Shown here piece after piece: positions 43,545-51,098 of a stretch of 64,000 nucleotides of DNA (positions within the stretch are counted from its first letter, which is position 1; the number at the start of each line of letters is the position of its first letter). A program made the position numbers and the translations under genes. Source of the stretch: Mycolicibacterium stellerae. Lineage in GTDB: Bacteria > Actinomycetota > Actinomycetes > Mycobacteriales > Mycobacteriaceae. Below the pieces are notes generated by a model. That model worked only from the letters and a program-made list of their open reading frames with translations, searched no databases and had not been told where the DNA came from. The stretch is taken from assembly GCF_003719305.1 (NCBI RefSeq), contig NZ_RARC01000003.1, forward strand, positions 1 through 64,000. Direction: 5' to 3'.

Positions 43545-43568
43545 GCGGGTTCGATTCCCAGCAGCTCC
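43545..43568 (+). other. Decayed copy of the ssrA 3' end (attachment-site relic)
   Basis: Twenty-one of 24 bases match the tmRNA 3' end at 37113-37136, covering the T-loop GGTTCGATTCCC and the acceptor strand to GCTCC. No D-arm or anticodon arm precedes it, so it is not a tRNA. A terminator hairpin follows, as it would after the original ssrA. Confidence 0.65.
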
Positions 43569-43574
43569 GATATG

Positions 43575-43615
43575 AGGCCCAGGCCAGGGACATAACTTCC
43601 CGGCCTGGGCCTTTC
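43575..43615 (+). terminator. Terminator hairpin after the ssrA relic
   Basis: AGGCCCAGGCC and GGCCTGGGCCT form a perfect 11-bp stem, followed by TTCT. It may be the original tmRNA terminator moved here by integration; it can also serve the convergent secreted protein gene. Confidence 0.75.
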
Positions 43616-43625
43616 TGTCACTCCG

Positions 43626-43976
43626 TTAGATCACGCAGTGCGACGGGTCCACCCCGGGGAGCGGGAAGAAACCGATGCATTCCGGCGGATTGGGAGGCGG
43701 AGGCGTCGCCGGAATATCGAGGGGCATGGGGTGAAAGATCCCGGTGCCCAAGTCGACCCAACCGTACTGTCCTCCTGCTCCGCTGTACTCGTAGCAGGAG
43801 GTCCACTGAAAGTCTGGCCACGGCGCCTCTCTGGGCATCGGATCGCCTGGGCACCAGGTGGGCCGGGCCTGTGCGGTTCCCGCTAGCCCCAATGCGGCCA
43901 GACCCATACCGCCGGACACCAACACGGCCGTTGTCAGCCCGACGATTCCTCGTTTCAGGATGTGGCTGGTGTTCAT
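43626..43976 (-). CDS. Small secreted protein, unknown function
   Basis: A 116-residue exported protein. The signal peptide (HILKRGIVGLTTAVLVSGGM, then LAALGLAGTAQA/RPTW) is clear. The mature part is short and rich in Pro, Trp and Cys (TWCPGDPMPREAPWPDF; TSCYEYSG; PPECIGFFPLPGVDPSHCVI), with four cysteines that could form two disulfides. This pattern is common among mycobacterial secreted peptides of unknown role. The ATG at 43974-43976 follows GAAGGA. The right duplicate of the kinase block begins 19 bases upstream of its start. Confidence 0.78.
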   Translation of the reverse strand: MNTSHILKRGIVGLTTAVLVSGGMGLAALGLAGTAQARPTWCPGDPMPREAPWPDFQWTSCYEYSGAGGQYGWVDLGTGIFHPMPLDIPATPPPPNPPECIGFFPLPGVDPSHCVI

Positions 43977-43994
43977 GTCGTTCCTTCGGTCGGC

Positions 43995-45001
43995 GCGGCC
44001 CCGGTGACCGCCTGCGTGCAAGTGGACAGTGCTGGCGTTGCTACCGATCCCAACATCGCGGGCTCGCGCTAGGCAGCCGCCTGCAGCGTGATCTCCGAGA
44101 TTTCCGTCTTGGTTCGGTCGTGTACCTCAATGGCGTTATGTCCCGGCTGCAGTGGCGTGGCGGGGGTCAGCTCCGTCGTGTCGGCCAACGTGGTCGGGGT
44201 TTCGGTGGGCGACGACCGGATCTGCACCTCGGTTCCCGTGCTGGACAAATCGATCGTGACGGCGCTTAGCGCGGTCGGCTCGGACAGATGCAGCAGCAGT
44301 CCCTCTCCCTCGATGAAATTCGGAAACGGGACCGGGTCCTTATAGGTGACGGTGGGCCACGATGTTTCTGGGTTGCCGTCGATCGCCAAGTCGGCTTTCT
44401 GCGGATTGTCCGGGGCGCCACTGGGTGAGAAAACTCGGGTAGCGCTCGTTGGGGTTTTGGCCAGCGCCCTCCCCAGCACGGCGTCGAGGTGCCCGAGATC
44501 GGGTCGGCGGTCCGATATTCATCGTGGTGGCGTAGAAAGATGTTGGCTGATTACGACGGCGCGATTCGAGTGAAACGGTGGCGCACCGGTCAATAGGTGA
44601 AATGTGGTGGCAGCCAACGCAGTCGGTTTAGAGCACCCTGCGCCGACGCTATCAGATGCGGTCACGAGGGTGTTCTCAGGTTTGACGTCGCGATCGAGCA
44701 GACGGTGCTCATGTCCGAAGTCGAGTGCATCGGCGACCGCTGTCACGATTTCCGCGACGTCTCGTTCTGGCATGCCGCCCGGGTAGGACTGTCGGATCAA
44801 TCGACCTGCGTCAGCGCCGTCCACGTAGTCCATCGAGATCCAGAGTCGGCCGTTGAACTCACCACGATCGAGAACACCCATGCCACCGGTACCGAGCAAT
44901 CCAAGAATTGTGTAGCCGGCGAAGACCTCACCGTTGTTCAACGGCATGCACGAGAGCCTACAAACCGGTGTGGGCAGGGCGGAGGCAAAGCGGCCGAAGG
45001 C
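43995..45001. repeat. Duplicated block, shrunken copy
   Basis: Second copy of 40290-42171 in the same orientation, with at least three large internal deletions (kinase N-lobe; DFG-to-APE region; linker plus membrane helix) and some single-base changes. Confidence 0.9.
44069..44947 (-). pseudogene. Ser/Thr kinase pseudogene, duplicate of the gene at 40363
   Basis: It starts [24 protein letters not shown] like the full kinase, then lacks the segment with the ATP Lys. HRD is changed to DRD (LLDRDVKPEN), the DFG and activation segment are gone, and a TGA follows LSTPPR (44519-44521). Downstream, a join from ALAKTP to the external domain removes the linker and membrane helix; the external domain itself is nearly intact and ends LQAAA. 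It cannot be a working kinase. Apart from the single TGA, the overall frame is kept because small and large deletions compensate each other. Confidence 0.9.
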
Positions 45002-45099
45002 TGGTCTCAGTCGTTGCGCGCTGCTCGATCGCAGTTCTCCCGATTTGGACCTGACTTCAGCAGTAAGGTCGGCAGGGATCATGCGCCCCGAATTGCTTC

Positions 45100-46095
45100 G
45101 TGTCTGAGTCGAACCCTCGCTATGTGCTTCTCTCCGGCGACGGCGAGGGCCTTGGCAATGCCGTTCTCCATCACCTGCTGCGAAGGGATCCGGAGACCCG
45201 GGTGATCGGCCTGTCGCGGCGAGCTCTGGGGGACATCAAAGGGTACGAGGCCCTGGGAGGGGCTGAGCGAGCGCGCCACATCCATCTGCGCATCGATTTG
45301 AGCGACGAAGGACAGCGCGCGCAGGCGATCCAAGAGATCCTCGCCCTCGTTCGCGAAAGCGGGGGCGGGCTCGTATCGCTCGTCTTGGTCAATGGCAGTG
45401 GCTACTTTGACAGCGATCTGCAAGCCGACCCCGCGCTGAACGATCGTATGGAAGTGCTCAATGTGACGGGACCCCTCGATCTGGTGAAGGGCCTGGCGAC
45501 GCACTGCGAGGACGATGCGCCGATTTTCTACTTCAGCGGCGTCCTGACCCATCCCAGCATCCGGGACCCGGTGCTCCGCCGCCATGCCGCGTGCAAGAAG
45601 CGTGCGGTCGCCGACCTTCAGGCGCTCGTCGGGGACCGGCTCAAGGTGGTCATGCCCGGCGCGTACCGCACCGCGATGCTGACGAGGAACATCACGCGGC
45701 AGGACGCTCTCCTGGAGTGGTACGCCGTGCCGATCGCCGATCCCTACGCGAGGGGCGGTCTCCCCGACGTGGTCGCGAAGTACGCGACGTTGGCGCATCA
45801 CCGATGTGCCACCACCATAATTCGGCCGAGGCTGAGCCGCCTGGTCGTCACGACTCAGACGGCCGAGGAGCTGGCCAACATGCTGCCCGGTGCGATTCGC
45901 CGGGCGGCACGGGCAATCCTTGCCGATACCGGGCAGACGGATGCCGACCACGACGCCCGCGTCGACTATTTCAGGCGAACGAAGTTGTACGGCAACGACT
46001 TTCCTTACGACCGCATCACCTCGACGCATCTTTGGCCGGCCTGGCTGAGCCGCTCGTATGCGGCCTCCCTCAGCGCCGCTCACCTTCTGCACTGA
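45100..46095 (+). CDS. SDR-like protein with altered active site
   Basis: A 331-residue protein with a short-chain dehydrogenase-like Rossmann start (YVLLSGDGEGLGNAVLHHLLRRD, then VIGLSRRALG) and a following LVSLVLVNGSGYF strand. The catalytic YxxxK is not found; the corresponding position reads RHAACKKRAVADL, with no Tyr. The last 100 residues are unlike standard SDRs (DYFRRTKLYGNDFPYDRI). It may bind a nucleotide without classic dehydrogenase chemistry. The GTG start at 45100 is tentative. I do not recognise a close family and none of its neighbours gives a pathway. Confidence 0.7.
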   Translation: MSESNPRYVLLSGDGEGLGNAVLHHLLRRDPETRVIGLSRRALGDIKGYEALGGAERARHIHLRIDLSDEGQRAQAIQEILALVRESGGGLVSLVLVNGSGYFDSDLQADPALNDRMEVLNVTGPLDLVKGLATHCEDDAPIFYFSGVLTHPSIRDPVLRRHAACKKRAVADLQALVGDRLKVVMPGAYRTAMLTRNITRQDALLEWYAVPIADPYARGGLPDVVAKYATLAHHRCATTIIRPRLSRLVVTTQTAEELANMLPGAIRRAARAILADTGQTDADHDARVDYFRRTKLYGNDFPYDRITSTHLWPAWLSRSYAASLSAAHLLH

Positions 46096-46113
46096 GGTGC
46101 TTCCGCGGGTGTC

Positions 46114-46875
46114 TCATTCGTTGCGCGCTGCTGCCGCGAGATCGCTCGCGAGGCTGACGAGCTCGGTCTGGATGCCTGGCACGGCCGCCATGGCTCCGGC
46201 AGAGTCCAGATCGAGCGGGGCGCCGGCGTAGTCGGTGCATATCGCTCCGGCCGCGTGGGCGATTGCGTGCCCGGCGACGACGTCATACGGGTTGTTATGG
46301 GCCAGCACCATGCCCTGGATCTGGCCGCTGACAAGCCAGGTCCACAGCACCGACGCCGCGCCGACGCAGCGAAAGCGCATCGCTCGCCGGTGCACGCTCA
46401 TGGTCATCTCCAGATACGCGTCCATCCGCGCGCCGCCCCGGTGGAAGGCGTCACCCATCCCGATGATCGCGTCGGAGAACGCGGCGACGTCCGCCACCGC
46501 ACCCGAGTCGACCCGAATGCCGAGAAACGGCAGGTCGATCACGCCCAGTGTCGGCACGCCGTCCTCGAGTAGGCCGAGCATCACCCCGCACAGCGGCGAG
46601 CCGGTCGCATAGTTGATGGTTCCGTCGAGCGGATCGGCGACCCAGACCTTGCCCGTCTCGAGGGGTGCCCCGCCGCCTTCCTCGCCGTAGAAGCCGATGT
46701 CGGGAGTTGATGCTGCGAGCGAGCGCTGCAGAGCCGACTCGCTGGCCAGGTCGACGTCGGTGACGAAGTCCTTGGCCGCCTTGTCGATCCGTTTGTGTGG
46801 CTTGGCGCGCCCGTCCCGCACAATCGCGACCGCTTCATCCACCGCGGCGTGCGCCGCCGCCATCTCTGCCCTCAC
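46114..46875 (-). CDS. Inositol monophosphatase family protein
   Basis: A 253-residue Mg-dependent phosphatase. Metal ligands: GFYGEEGGG, WVADPLDGTINYATGSPLCG (DPLDGT) and, near the C-terminus, NPYDVVAGHAIAHAAGA in place of the usual WDxAAG. It could dephosphorylate inositol phosphate, histidinol phosphate or a sugar phosphate. The GTG at 46873-46875 is six bases after TACGAT on the minus strand, so the transcript is probably leaderless. It is divergent from the glycosyltransferase gene, and the two promoters lie within 35 bases. Confidence 0.88.
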   Translation of the reverse strand: MRAEMAAAHAAVDEAVAIVRDGRAKPHKRIDKAAKDFVTDVDLASESALQRSLAASTPDIGFYGEEGGGAPLETGKVWVADPLDGTINYATGSPLCGVMLGLLEDGVPTLGVIDLPFLGIRVDSGAVADVAAFSDAIIGMGDAFHRGGARMDAYLEMTMSVHRRAMRFRCVGAASVLWTWLVSGQIQGMVLAHNNPYDVVAGHAIAHAAGAICTDYAGAPLDLDSAGAMAAVPGIQTELVSLASDLAAAARNE

Positions 46876-46881
46876 GCGAGC

Positions 46882-46901
46882 ATCGTAGTTCCGGGTAGCC
46901 T
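46882..46901. promoter_or_regulatory. Two divergent leaderless -10 boxes
   Basis: TACGAT (minus, 46887-46882) and TAGCCT (plus, 46896-46901) lie back to back, eight bases apart. Each is six bases from a start codon, GTG 46875 on the left and ATC 46908 on the right. Confidence 0.55.
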
Positions 46902-46907
46902 GAGCCC

Positions 46908-47954
46908 ATCTGGTTCCAAGGCAAGGCTGACGGTCCGATCCGAGTCGCCGTGCTCTCGCCGATCGCGTGGCGGACACCACCTCGGCACTACGGGCCGTGG
47001 GAGCAGTTCGCTTCGTTGCTCACCGAGGGCCTGGTGGCCGCCGGCCACGACGTCACGCTGTTCGCCACTGCGGATTCGATCACCTCGGCGCGCCTGCGGG
47101 CGACGGCGCCGTGCGGCTGGTCTGAGGATGCGACGATCGACGCCAAGGTCGCAGAGTGCCTGCACATCGCGTCCGTGTTCGAAAGCGCCCGCGAGTTCGA
47201 CGTCATCCACAACGGGTTCGACTTCCTGCCGCTCACGTACAGCAATCTCGTGTCCACACCGGTGGTCACCACGATCCACGGCTTCTCATCCGATCGCATC
47301 ATTCCCGTCTACAAGCGCTACGACGGTGTGGGCGCGTACGTCTCGATAAGCGACGCCGATCGACACCCGGATCTGCACTACGCCGCCACCATTCACCACG
47401 GCATCGATATCGACCGATTCGCAATCCATTCGAGTCCCGGCGAGCATCTGCTGTTCTTCGGCCGGATCCACCCCGACAAGGGCACCGCACACGCGATCGA
47501 AGTCGCCCGAAGATGCGGCCGTCGGCTCGACATCGCCGGAATCATCCAGGACCAGAAGTACTTTGACGACGAGGTCGCACCGCACGTCGACGGGGACCTG
47601 GTGCGCTACATCGGGCCCGTCGACGCGTCTGATCGCGCCGAGATACTGGGGGCAGCGCACGCGCTGCTGCACCTCATCGACTTCGACGAACCGTTCGGAT
47701 ACAGCGTGGTCGAGGCGATGGCCTGTGGCACGCCGGTCATTGCCAACTCGAGAGGCTCGATGGGCGAGTTGATTTCGCATGGCGTCACCGGTTTTCTCGT
47801 CGACGACATCGATTCTGCGGTGACCGCGGTTGCCGCCGCGGGCCGACTCGATCGCCCCGCGATCGCCGAACTCGCCGCCGAGCGTTTCACGGTTTCCGCC
47901 ATGATCGACAAGTACGTCAAGGTGTACCGCGACGTGATTGGCAGTCGGAAATGA
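46908..47954 (+). CDS. GT4 family glycosyltransferase
   Basis: A 348-residue GT-B retaining glycosyltransferase. Its first strand IRVAVLSPIAWRTPPRHYGPWEQ needs residues upstream of the first GTG (46950), and the only open codon placed right after the promoter box is ATC at 46908, read as WFQGKADGPIRVAVLS. If GTG 46950 is used the protein has 334 residues and loses half of this strand. The C-terminal donor site is LLFFGRIHPDKG and DEPFGYSVVEAMACGTPVI (the EX7E-like motif). It overlaps the GH13 gene by four bases, suggesting joint alpha-glucan or trehalose-related work. Confidence 0.82.
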   Translation: MWFQGKADGPIRVAVLSPIAWRTPPRHYGPWEQFASLLTEGLVAAGHDVTLFATADSITSARLRATAPCGWSEDATIDAKVAECLHIASVFESAREFDVIHNGFDFLPLTYSNLVSTPVVTTIHGFSSDRIIPVYKRYDGVGAYVSISDADRHPDLHYAATIHHGIDIDRFAIHSSPGEHLLFFGRIHPDKGTAHAIEVARRCGRRLDIAGIIQDQKYFDDEVAPHVDGDLVRYIGPVDASDRAEILGAAHALLHLIDFDEPFGYSVVEAMACGTPVIANSRGSMGELISHGVTGFLVDDIDSAVTAVAAAGRLDRPAIAELAAERFTVSAMIDKYVKVYRDVIGSRK

Positions 47955-49654
47955 CACTGTCCCAACAGGAGTGGTGGAAATCTGCCGTCGTCTACCAGAT
48001 CTATCCGCGCAGCTTCGCCGACTCGAACGGCGACGGCTTCGGCGACCTGGGTGGCATTGTCGGCCGCCTCGACTATCTGAGGGCGCTCGGGGTCGATGTG
48101 ATCTGGTTGTCACCGATCTATCGCTCACCGCAGGCCGACAACGGCTACGACATCAGTGACTACCGTGACATCGATCCGCTGTTCGGCACGCTCGCCGAGT
48201 TCGACGCGCTGCTCGCCAAGGTGCACGACCTCGGGATGAAGGTGGTGATGGACCTTGTCGTCAACCACACCTCGGATGAGCACCCGTGGTTCGTCGAGTC
48301 TCGTTCGTCGCGCGGCACCGCCAAGCGGGACTGGTACATCTGGCGTGACGCCCGTGACGGTGCCGAGCCGAACAACTGGGGCTCTTTGTTCGGGGGATCG
48401 GCGTGGGAATGGGAGCAGACCACCGGCCAGTACTACCTGCACCTGTTCGACCGCAAGCAACCGGATCTCAACTGGGAGAACCCACAGGTTCGCAAGGCCG
48501 TCCACGACCTCATGGTCTGGTGGCTCGACCGTGGTGTGGACGGGTTCCGGATGGATGTCATCAACTTCATCTCCAAGGCCGAGGGGCTTCCCGACGCAGC
48601 GGCGATCCCGGGGCAGCGGTTCGCTCACGCCATGGAAAAGTTCGTCGACGGGCCCCGCGTGCATGACTATCTCGCCGAGATGACAAGCGAGGTCTTCGCC
48701 GGCCGCGACGGCGAGTTCATCACGATCGGCGAAATGCCGGGCGTCACAACCGAACAGGCACGTCTGTACACCGATCCCGCCCGGGGCGAGCTCAACATGG
48801 TTTTTCAGTTCGAGCACGTGTCCGTCGACCAGGGCCCTGGGGGCAAGTTCGACTACCGGGGTCTGGACTTGGTCGTTCTAAAGAGGTCACTGCATCGGTG
48901 GCAGGCGGCGTTGGCCGAAACCGGTTGGAACAGCCTGTATTGGAACAACCACGACCAGCCCCGCGTCGTGTCCCGGTTCGGGGACGACGACCCGGCTTAC
49001 TGGGCCGCCTCGGCGAAGGCGCTCGCGACCGTTCTGCACGGCATGCGCGGAACGCCGTTCGTGTACCAAGGTGAAGAACTCGGAATGACGAACTACCCGT
49101 TCCGACTTCCGCAGGACCACAAGGACCTCGAGGCCGTCAACCACTACACGAATGTGCTTGAAACCGGCGGAGATGAGTCCGCGGCGCTGGCCGGCCTGGC
49201 CAAGATCAGCCGCGACAACGCCCGCACACCAATGCAATGGGACGCGGGACCGAGCGCCGGCTTCACCACCGGTGATCCGTGGCTGGCAGTCAACCCCAAC
49301 TACACCTGGTTGAACGCCGCAGTCCAGATCGACGCAACCGAGTCGGTGTTCGCGCACTACCAGGCCCTGATTCGGCTCCGCCACGAATCACCCATCCTGG
49401 TGGACGGCGACTTCACTCCGCTGATGGCCGAGGACCCGCAGATCTGGGCGTACACCAGAGCCACCGCGAACGGGCGCCTTCTTGTCATCGCCAACTGCGG
49501 ACGTGATCCGAGGACCGTCGAAATCGGCCGAGAATGGATCGGCGCCGATCTGCTGCTTGCCAACCTGTCCGAGACCCCGGCCACGTCGACGTCGTCGTCG
49601 GTTGAGCTGGCCGGCTGGGACGCACGCATCTACTCTCTGGACATTCCACATTGA
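47951..49654 (+). CDS. GH13 alpha-glucosidase / oligo-1,6-glucosidase
   Basis: A 567-residue glycoside hydrolase of family 13. The TIM-barrel motifs are DLVVNHTSDEH (region I), GVDGFRMDVINF with nucleophile Asp202 (II), ITIGEMPG with acid/base Glu261 (III) and WNNHDQPR with Asp335 (IV). Val following the region II and QPDLNW features fit exo-acting alpha-glucosidases rather than endo-amylases. It has no signal peptide, so it acts in the cytosol on alpha-glucosides such as maltose, isomaltose or trehalose-derived sugars. It is coupled to the upstream GT4 gene (ATGA). Confidence 0.92.
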   Translation: MTLSQQEWWKSAVVYQIYPRSFADSNGDGFGDLGGIVGRLDYLRALGVDVIWLSPIYRSPQADNGYDISDYRDIDPLFGTLAEFDALLAKVHDLGMKVVMDLVVNHTSDEHPWFVESRSSRGTAKRDWYIWRDARDGAEPNNWGSLFGGSAWEWEQTTGQYYLHLFDRKQPDLNWENPQVRKAVHDLMVWWLDRGVDGFRMDVINFISKAEGLPDAAAIPGQRFAHAMEKFVDGPRVHDYLAEMTSEVFAGRDGEFITIGEMPGVTTEQARLYTDPARGELNMVFQFEHVSVDQGPGGKFDYRGLDLVVLKRSLHRWQAALAETGWNSLYWNNHDQPRVVSRFGDDDPAYWAASAKALATVLHGMRGTPFVYQGEELGMTNYPFRLPQDHKDLEAVNHYTNVLETGGDESAALAGLAKISRDNARTPMQWDAGPSAGFTTGDPWLAVNPNYTWLNAAVQIDATESVFAHYQALIRLRHESPILVDGDFTPLMAEDPQIWAYTRATANGRLLVIANCGRDPRTVEIGREWIGADLLLANLSETPATSTSSSVELAGWDARIYSLDIPH

Positions 49655-50133
49655 GTCGGCATGAGCGTGATCGCGACGAATCCGGCCGGCCACGAAGCGA
49701 TCGCCCCCGCGACGCCCTCGGTCGACCGCTTCCGCAGGGCAGCCAAGGCATTCCACGAATTCCGGATGACCTCGAGTTGCCTGCGGCCGAAACCCTTGCC
49801 TATGCCCAGGATCTGCTGGACCGCGGCTTGGCCTTCAACGCGCACGAGGTGCTCGAGGCCGCATGGAAGAACGGCCCGGAAGACGAAAAGACGTTGTGGC
49901 AATCACTTGCCCAGCTCGCGGTCGGCATCACCCATGTCCAGCGCGGCAACGGCAAGGGCGCGGTCACCGTACTTCGCCGCGCGTCGGCCGGCCTTGCCCT
50001 GCACGGCACGGCGCCCTACGGCATCGACGCCTCGGGTTTGGCCGACTACGCCGATGCGTTGATCGACGCCATCGCTGCGAGCGCCGTGATCACGCCGGAA
50101 CGCCTCAGACCACGTCTGGTCGGCCCACATTAA
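49651..50133 (+). CDS. DUF309 family protein
   Basis: A 160-residue helical protein of DUF309. The signature is LLDRGLAFNAHEVLEAAWKNGPEDEKTLWQSLAQLAVGITHVQRGNGKGA, with the conserved His-Glu and Trp. Members are small, of unknown function and possibly metal-binding. The N-terminal 35 residues are Arg/Pro-rich and may be disordered. The TTG start overlaps the GH13 stop as TTGA, which supports translational coupling. Its 3' end overlaps the convergent glycosyltransferase fragment by 29 bases. Confidence 0.8.
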   Translation: MSRHERDRDESGRPRSDRPRDALGRPLPQGSQGIPRIPDDLELPAAETLAYAQDLLDRGLAFNAHEVLEAAWKNGPEDEKTLWQSLAQLAVGITHVQRGNGKGAVTVLRRASAGLALHGTAPYGIDASGLADYADALIDAIAASAVITPERLRPRLVGPH

Positions 50134-50806
50134 CGGCTGCCGGATGACGTCGCGCGTAACCGCCGGCCATCTCGGGGTGCTGCAGCCTCATGATGAGAGG
50201 ATCGCGGCGTCCAACTTCGGCTGCGCGACAACCCATTCCGTAGCGCAGTGTGGGTGACGCCAAGAGTCGCAGTAGTGCCGCTGCCAGGGCATCGACGTCA
50301 CCGGGCCGGTAGACCAAACCCGCGCTGGTTGGTAGCACCAGCTTGACGGTCGCTGGATTGACGGGCGCGACCACGGGGCGGCCGGCTGCCAGAACATCAA
50401 GCAGATGTGCCGGCTGTGACGTAGTCCCCGGCACGACGATATCCGCGGCGGCGACGATTTCTGACCACAGGCCGGTCGACATTGCTCTGATGAGGTGCAC
50501 GTCGGACCCGACGCCCCGCGAAAATGTGCGCCGCACGACCGCGGTGCGCTGACGGCCTGTACCGAGCAGAACCAACTGCGCGCTATAGCGCTGCCGAACC
50601 AAGGTGAATGCGTCGGCGAGTTGTTCGCCGTCCGACAGGTCGTCGAACGGACCCGTTGCCACGATGGTCGGCATTTCGGCCAGACCGACCTCCGAGCGCG
50701 CAGCTGCGGTGTCGTGGATAGCGAATGAAGCCGCGATGTCGGGATGCATCGAGTCGTCGATGAGGTCGCTCGACACCGGTTCGACACGGTACGGGGGGAT
50801 GGTCAT
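50105..50806 (-). CDS. C-terminal half of a GT-B glycosyltransferase
   Basis: About 233 residues resembling only the donor-binding half of a GT4-type enzyme: TIVATGPFDDLSDGEQLADAF, AQLVLLGTGRQRTAVV, ADIVVPGTTSQPAHLLDVLAAGRPVVAPVNPATVKLV and the end helices LYRPGDVDALAAALLRLL. The acceptor-binding N-terminal half is absent, and no remnant is obvious upstream. The start is uncertain: ATG 50806 or an in-frame ATG at 50830. It may be a truncated gene or a stand-alone subunit that joins a partner. Confidence 0.7.
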   Translation of the reverse strand: MTIPPYRVEPVSSDLIDDSMHPDIAASFAIHDTAAARSEVGLAEMPTIVATGPFDDLSDGEQLADAFTLVRQRYSAQLVLLGTGRQRTAVVRRTFSRGVGSDVHLIRAMSTGLWSEIVAAADIVVPGTTSQPAHLLDVLAAGRPVVAPVNPATVKLVLPTSAGLVYRPGDVDALAAALLRLLASPTLRYGMGCRAAEVGRRDPLIMRLQHPEMAGGYARRHPAAVNVGRPDVV

Positions 50807-51098
50807 GGCTCTCAGCATTGCGACCGCCATCGCCTCTGTCGTCGGCGCTGGCGTCCAACCTCGTTGACCGCCAGCACTACTCCCGAGCTACCTGCTAGCG
50901 GTAAATTCCCCGGTCCCATGGGGCTCGCGCCGTACAGCTGGCATACAGGAACGCCGCCTACGCTTTTGGTTGCGGCCTTGTTCGAGTCCGCAGGAATCGA
51001 TGTGGGCTGGCGTAATGACGCGGAAACGGTCAAGTGCGACTTCCGTAAGCCGCACATGTGACGTTGGATTGGGTAGGCCGGATGGTCGCGCCCGCCTG

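Noticed and set aside
43545..43568. A functional tRNA gene
   Set aside because: Only a T-loop and acceptor-strand match is present, with mismatches in the T-stem; no D-arm, anticodon arm or 5' acceptor strand lies upstream.
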